Assembly: GCA_014729315.1 (NCBI GenBank)
Contig: WJKD01000188.1
Span: 1 to 17,846 of the forward strand
DNA from: Promethearchaeota archaeon
Lineage (GTDB): Archaea; Asgardarchaeota; Lokiarchaeia; Sigynarchaeales; SOKP01
Direction of reading: 5' to 3'
DNA: 17,846 bases
Below, one piece after another: positions 14,816-17,846 of the stretch (the stretch's first letter is position 1; every line of letters begins with the position of its first letter). The notes beneath the pieces are model-generated. The model did no database searches, was not told the origin of the DNA, and saw nothing but the letters and a program-made list of their open reading frames with translations. Position numbers and translations under genes: made by a program.

Positions 14816-15746
14816 CTCCCTTGGATTCGATCCTGACAAGATTTACGACTTGATTATCTTAGGAGGGGGTCCCGCGGCGTTGGGATGTGCTATATACGCC
14901 GCTAGGTTCGCCATGGATATCTTGGTGATCGGTAAAGTATATGGAGGCTTGATCGCCACAACGCACATTGTCGAAAACTATCCTGCTATTACTTCTGTGA
15001 GCGGCCAAGAGCTCATGGAAATGTTTCGAGACCATATCAATTCCTTGGAAATTCCCTATATCTCTGACGAGGTTAGAAAAATTGAAAAAAAAGACGATCA
15101 TTACCTACTTCATTCGTTTTTTCAAAAGTTTAAAGCACGATCGATTTGCTTAGCTACGGGTTCTGATAGAAGAAAACTGGGAATACCAGGCGAAGAAAAA
15201 TTCGCCGGGAGAGGCGTTTCGTATTGTGCGACGTGTGATGGACCGTTTTACAAGAATAAAATCGTGTGCGTGATTGGTGGAAGCGATTCTGCGGCAAAAG
15301 AGGCGCTTTTTTTAGCTCAAAACTGTAAAAAAGTGTATGTTCTCTATCGTGGTAAGCAAATTCGCGCAGAACCGATTAATAAGAAACGAGTGTTAGAAAA
15401 TGAAAAAATTGAAATTATATACGAAACTACTGTCGTGGAAATTAACGGGAACGATTCCGTGGATTCGGTGACTCTTCATAATGGGAAACAATTGGTTGTC
15501 GATGGGGTGTTTATCGAAATCGGATCAGTTCCTAACTCGGATCTTGCCAAGGGTGTTGGCGTAGAAACCAACGAAAAGGGTGAAATCAAAATTAACCGCA
15601 ATTCAGAAACCAACATTTCTGGAATTTACGCTGCTGGAGATGTTGCAGATGCTGAATTCAAACAAGCAATAACAGGAGTAGCGGAGGGTGTGATAGCTGC
15701 TTATGCTGCGTTTGATTATCTAAAGGAAATGAAAATCGAATATTAG
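14796..15746 (+). CDS. trxB: Thioredoxin reductase-type flavoprotein
   Basis: A 316-residue low-molecular-weight thioredoxin reductase. The N-terminal FAD motif is GGGPAALG (23-30). The redox-active pair is C144-A-T-C147-DGPF inside the nucleotide-binding domain. The second dinucleotide motif is IGGSDSAAKEA (160-170). The C-terminal FAD motif is YAAGDVAD (278-285). It moves electrons from a pyridine nucleotide through FAD and the Cys pair to a thioredoxin or PDO; the two PDO genes directly upstream are the obvious partners. The region that binds the NADPH 2'-phosphate, HRRxxxR in E. coli, reads YRGKQIR (184-190), so one arginine is replaced and coenzyme preference is uncertain. The ATG at 14796 is only 2 nt from AGGAGG (14788-14793). 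The in-frame GTG at 14802 has better spacing and may be the true start. Confidence 0.9.
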   Translation: MFVFNTDSLGFDPDKIYDLIILGGGPAALGCAIYAARFAMDILVIGKVYGGLIATTHIVENYPAITSVSGQELMEMFRDHINSLEIPYISDEVRKIEKKDDHYLLHSFFQKFKARSICLATGSDRRKLGIPGEEKFAGRGVSYCATCDGPFYKNKIVCVIGGSDSAAKEALFLAQNCKKVYVLYRGKQIRAEPINKKRVLENEKIEIIYETTVVEINGNDSVDSVTLHNGKQLVVDGVFIEIGSVPNSDLAKGVGVETNEKGEIKINRNSETNISGIYAAGDVADAEFKQAITGVAEGVIAAYAAFDYLKEMKIEY

Positions 15747-16112
15747 ATCTTAGTGTAAATCGATTCGAATTGAATCTTAAGATGGTTTAAAAAAATAAAT
15801 AAAAAAAAAATAGAAAACGGGACATCTAGATGACTTTTAAATTTTTCACCTTTTTTTTCTCGTCGTTCTATTTCCTCGATTGAATCGCCCATTATGCTCA
15901 ATTCTACCGAATGTGGGGGATCGTTCGCCGTGAATTTGTGTCGGCACGGGTCAATGCAAAGCTCGGAGGGTGTTCTTAGAAGAAAATAGGAAATAATTCC
16001 CGCGATGGGATCTGTGCCCATGATTAAAGCAAGTTCTCCAAAAGGTTCCGAAAAATGCACGGAAGGAGGATAAGATTTAAAAGGGGTCCGAGCTTTGAGA
16101 AGATGAGGTAAT
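15747..16112 (+). other. Gene-free stretch between trxB and the transposase
   Basis: 366 nt with a sharp base-composition change. From 15747 to about 15885 it is AT-rich and holds a nested hairpin right after the trxB stop (ATCTTA 15747-15752 with TAAGAT 15778-15783; inner GATTC 15762-15766 with GAATC 15772-15776), then A-rich DNA and an eight-T run at 15851-15858 that could end trxB transcription. From about 15890 the G+C rises to transposase-like values. That part carries complementary repeats and two small hairpins (ATGGG/CCCAT near 16005-16021; TTCCG/CGGAA near 16048-16067). It may be the left, non-coding part of the mobile element. Confidence 0.45.
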
Positions 16113-16145
16113 ATGATCGTATTACAGTCGTCCCAAAACTCGGAC
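15957..16145 (+). repeat. Three-copy complementary 12-mer flanking the transposase start
   Basis: CAAAGCTCGGAG (15957-15968) and CAAAACTCGGAC (16134-16145) are direct copies. GTCCGAGCTTTG (16086-16097) is complementary to each at 11 of 12 positions. The central copy could pair with either outer copy but not both at once, and the second pairing would put the transposase ATG (16113) in the loop. Confidence 0.55.
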
Positions 16146-17651
16146 TTATGTAACACTAGTGATCGATCTCCCTTAAAAGTTGGTATTAACGGGGAAACAC
16201 GAGAACACGCGAGGAATCGGGATCACCTCCCTTCCAAGCAAGAACAACGGGAGATCTTGGACCTACTGCTGGCACCCATGAGCCCCAATCGCATTTCCCG
16301 GCATTTTTACCACGTCCACGGGAAGCAAATCAGCGCGTGGAAGATCAAGCAGGTCGTTCTTGCTCAAGGAGAACAGATTGCCTCCATCAATGCACGCATG
16401 GATCGAGTGGCAAGTCGCAAGATTTCCATCGTTCAAATAGATGAAACATTTAAAGGACGTCGAGTCTCGATTTTAGTGGTGATTGATGCCGTGACCGGCT
16501 ATATCTTACACTTGCAGTGGTTAGAACAGCGCAATAAGGACGCCATCCTCGATCAGCTCCGCCCAATACGCGCCCTCCTAAAAAGCGTCAAGCTCGCGAT
16601 GACGGACGGTGCACCCTACTTTCCCGCAGTCGTGAAGGAATTGTGCCCGAATGCGAGGCACCAAATATGCTTGGTCCACGTGATGCGTGGATTATACGCC
16701 CACTTAAGGCCTCATAAAACGGAATACCTGGAAAAGCTGCGGGAGTTCCAATCCGCAACCGAAGCTGTGAGGAAAAACGACGCAAAAAAGCGCAACAAGA
16801 GGTATTCCCGCAAGAAGCTCCGGCAGAAGTTGAAGTATTGGAAAGCGAAGCGGAAAAAAGCCAGGACCGAACGAGGGGTGCGGAGGTATCAAAAGGACAT
16901 CCTGAAGAAATTTCCCGAGTTACGGAAACTTAACGAGAAGATCAACGCCATTGGCGCAAAGCTCCGCTCCCTGGAACGAACGATCGAGGGAGCGGTGGAA
17001 AGGGGAATCCGCTTGAAGCAAGAGCGAGAAGGCGCCGAACAGAAGAAGAACAAGGCGTGGGGGAAATACATGGTAAAATGCCGGCTGTTTCACCGCTTCT
17101 ATCACCTCTTCCAGCTCACGGGACGGGAGTATCAAGAGAAACGCAAGACCATGGTCTCGAGATTGCGGCAGCGCATCTCGGACGGATGTGAACTTTTGAA
17201 AGAGATCCTCCGGATTCTAACGGAGGTAAGGAATTTGGACGGCATCAACACGGAAGGCTGTCCCGTTCGGTTGGACCTGAATTTCATTAACACGAACGCC
17301 GTGGAGAGCATTAACTCGCAAGTGCGACCATACCTGGAATGCTTGCGGAAAATCACGAATTCTCCTTACGTTCGGACGTATCTCCGGTTAGTAAGGCTTT
17401 ACCTTAACACCACGAGACCTTTCTCGGGGGTGCGCAGCGGCTCGTCCCCCATTGAGCGATACGGGTATGACCTTCGAGGTAGAACCTACCTCGACCTCCT
17501 CCTGGACGGGCTGCCTCCCGGTCCCCAGTACAGGACAAATCTTCCGGGGATCGATCTCTCACGCGCGGCGCCAAATTTGGTCGGAAAATGTGAATTTCAG
17601 CGCGCCGGCCGATCAAAAAGTTTTCGGCAAAAGAATAAAAAGAAAAAATAA
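16113..17651 (+). CDS. DDE transposase with a long helical insertion
   Basis: A 512-residue transposase. Residues about 41-85 (REILDLLLAPMSPNRISRHF and on) form a helix-turn-helix. The RNase H-like core gives D110 (VQIDETFKG), D165 (LAMTDGAPYF) and, after a coiled, strongly basic insertion of about 150 residues (200-350), E398 (NTNAVESIN). The block CLVHVMRGLYAHL (186-198) is the C/H motif seen after the second Asp in IS256-, ISL3- and MULE-like enzymes. I cannot assign an IS family with confidence. All three catalytic acids are present and the frame is intact, so it may be active. An in-frame stop at 16104-16106 rules out a longer N-terminus. ATG 16113 has GAGGT 4 nt upstream, but residues 1-38 look non-domain and a later start is possible. 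The C-terminus is a lysine-rich tail. G+C is far above that of the neighbours. Confidence 0.82.
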   Translation: MIVLQSSQNSDLCNTSDRSPLKVGINGETREHARNRDHLPSKQEQREILDLLLAPMSPNRISRHFYHVHGKQISAWKIKQVVLAQGEQIASINARMDRVASRKISIVQIDETFKGRRVSILVVIDAVTGYILHLQWLEQRNKDAILDQLRPIRALLKSVKLAMTDGAPYFPAVVKELCPNARHQICLVHVMRGLYAHLRPHKTEYLEKLREFQSATEAVRKNDAKKRNKRYSRKKLRQKLKYWKAKRKKARTERGVRRYQKDILKKFPELRKLNEKINAIGAKLRSLERTIEGAVERGIRLKQEREGAEQKKNKAWGKYMVKCRLFHRFYHLFQLTGREYQEKRKTMVSRLRQRISDGCELLKEILRILTEVRNLDGINTEGCPVRLDLNFINTNAVESINSQVRPYLECLRKITNSPYVRTYLRLVRLYLNTTRPFSGVRSGSSPIERYGYDLRGRTYLDLLLDGLPPGPQYRTNLPGIDLSRAAPNLVGKCEFQRAGRSKSFRQKNKKKK

Positions 17652-17753
17652 AAAAGGGAAGAGTTTAAGTGGTTTCTGTTTTTCTTTCAAGGATTTTTAT
17701 ATCCCGAAAATTGCTTCTGAAATTTATTTTCCCGATATCTTATTGATGATATT

Positions 17754-17846
17754 TCATAATTTACGAATTTCTCTAACAAATTCCGAAGCTTCATTTATTT
17801 TCTTTTCTAATAAATTAAAAAGTTCAATAAACTCAACTTCAAGATT
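17754..17846 (-). CDS. 3' end of a partial gene running off the window
   Basis: On the minus strand an open frame enters from the window edge and ends at TGA (17754-17756), giving the last 30 residues of a protein. They are charged and leucine/isoleucine-rich (EFIELFNLLEKKINEASEF), with the spacing of an amphipathic or coiled-coil helix. Composition is host-like and AT-rich, so the block right of the transposase is back in normal DNA. Thirty open codons are modest evidence; the family cannot be told. Confidence 0.42.
   Translation of the reverse strand, partial: NLEVEFIELFNLLEKKINEASEFVREIRKL

Larger units (their letters stand above)
15890..17660 (+). mobile_element. Insertion-sequence-like element, ends not found
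   Basis: A block with a DDE transposase and clearly higher G+C than the rest of the window (about half or more, against roughly a third) suggests DNA acquired from a different source. The edges given are where composition changes, not mapped ends. I searched by eye for terminal inverted repeats and a target duplication and found none convincing, so the element could be truncated or its ends lie elsewhere in the flanks. Confidence 0.42.

Noticed and set aside
15743..16156. A 137-codon minus-strand open frame between trxB and the transposase.
   Set aside because: It would start at GTG, overlaps the transposase start, runs through a poly-A/T tract that gives an unnatural Phe/Ile-rich tail, and has no recognisable domain. 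A remnant gene is still possible but I cannot support it.
16113..17651. Long frames antisense to the transposase.
   Set aside because: High-G+C DNA gives long open antisense frames by chance; none shows domain-like sequence, while the plus strand has a full DDE triad.
15800..17720. Terminal inverted repeats and target duplication for the transposon.
   Set aside because: Only weak A/T-rich similarity between the two flanks could be found, which low-complexity DNA explains.

Overview
The window looks like chromosomal DNA from an archaeon, most likely an Asgard archaeon of the Lokiarchaeia type. This placement is inferred from gene content. The window has two three-module longin/roadblock-like proteins, a longin plus degenerate Arf-like P-loop protein, and a redox set usual in anaerobic archaea: a ferredoxin:thioredoxin reductase catalytic subunit, HdrB/GlpC-type CCG proteins, and two-domain protein disulfide oxidoreductases (PDO). 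Genes are AT-rich. Many have TATA-like boxes close to the start codon, and several transcripts look leaderless. Ribosome-binding sites are clear in front of 7107, 13399, 14132 and 14796.

Layout. Positions 102-1501 (minus strand) hold a glutaredoxin-like protein and the longin/P-loop protein. Positions 1707-3201 (plus) hold a HEAT-repeat protein, a glutaredoxin-like protein 2 nt upstream of the FTR catalytic subunit, and an unrecognised 51-residue protein. Positions 3351-6885 (minus) hold a cytochrome b561-like membrane protein with a soluble C-terminal domain, followed by two paralogous longin/roadblock-like proteins. Positions 7107-9064 (plus) hold two tandem paralogous CCG-domain iron-sulfur proteins that overlap by one base. 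Positions 9179-11712 (minus) hold a GPH-type sugar/cation symporter and a creatininase-family amidohydrolase. Positions 11882-13117 (plus) hold a DegT/DnrJ/EryC1/StrS aminotransferase. Positions 13399-15746 (plus) form an operon of two paralogous PDO-type proteins and a flavoprotein thioredoxin reductase. Positions 16113-17651 hold a DDE transposase with much higher G+C than everything else, preceded by a 366-nt gene-free stretch with a three-copy complementary repeat. The last 93 bases are probably the 3' end of a further minus-strand gene.

How the genes may work together. Thiol-disulfide exchange is the main theme. Two electron routes into dithiols lie in one neighbourhood: ferredoxin to FTR to the glutaredoxin-like partner, and a pyridine nucleotide to TrxR to the PDO pair. 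The HdrB-like twins are a further iron-sulfur/thiol chemistry candidate. A second theme is small-GTPase-style regulation without an intact GTPase, seen in the longin/roadblock proteins next to a possible membrane heme protein. A third is carbohydrate or amino-sugar metabolism, suggested only by the symporter, amidohydrolase and aminotransferase. Three separate head-to-tail gene duplications occur within about 11 kb. No rRNA, tRNA or CRISPR array was seen.
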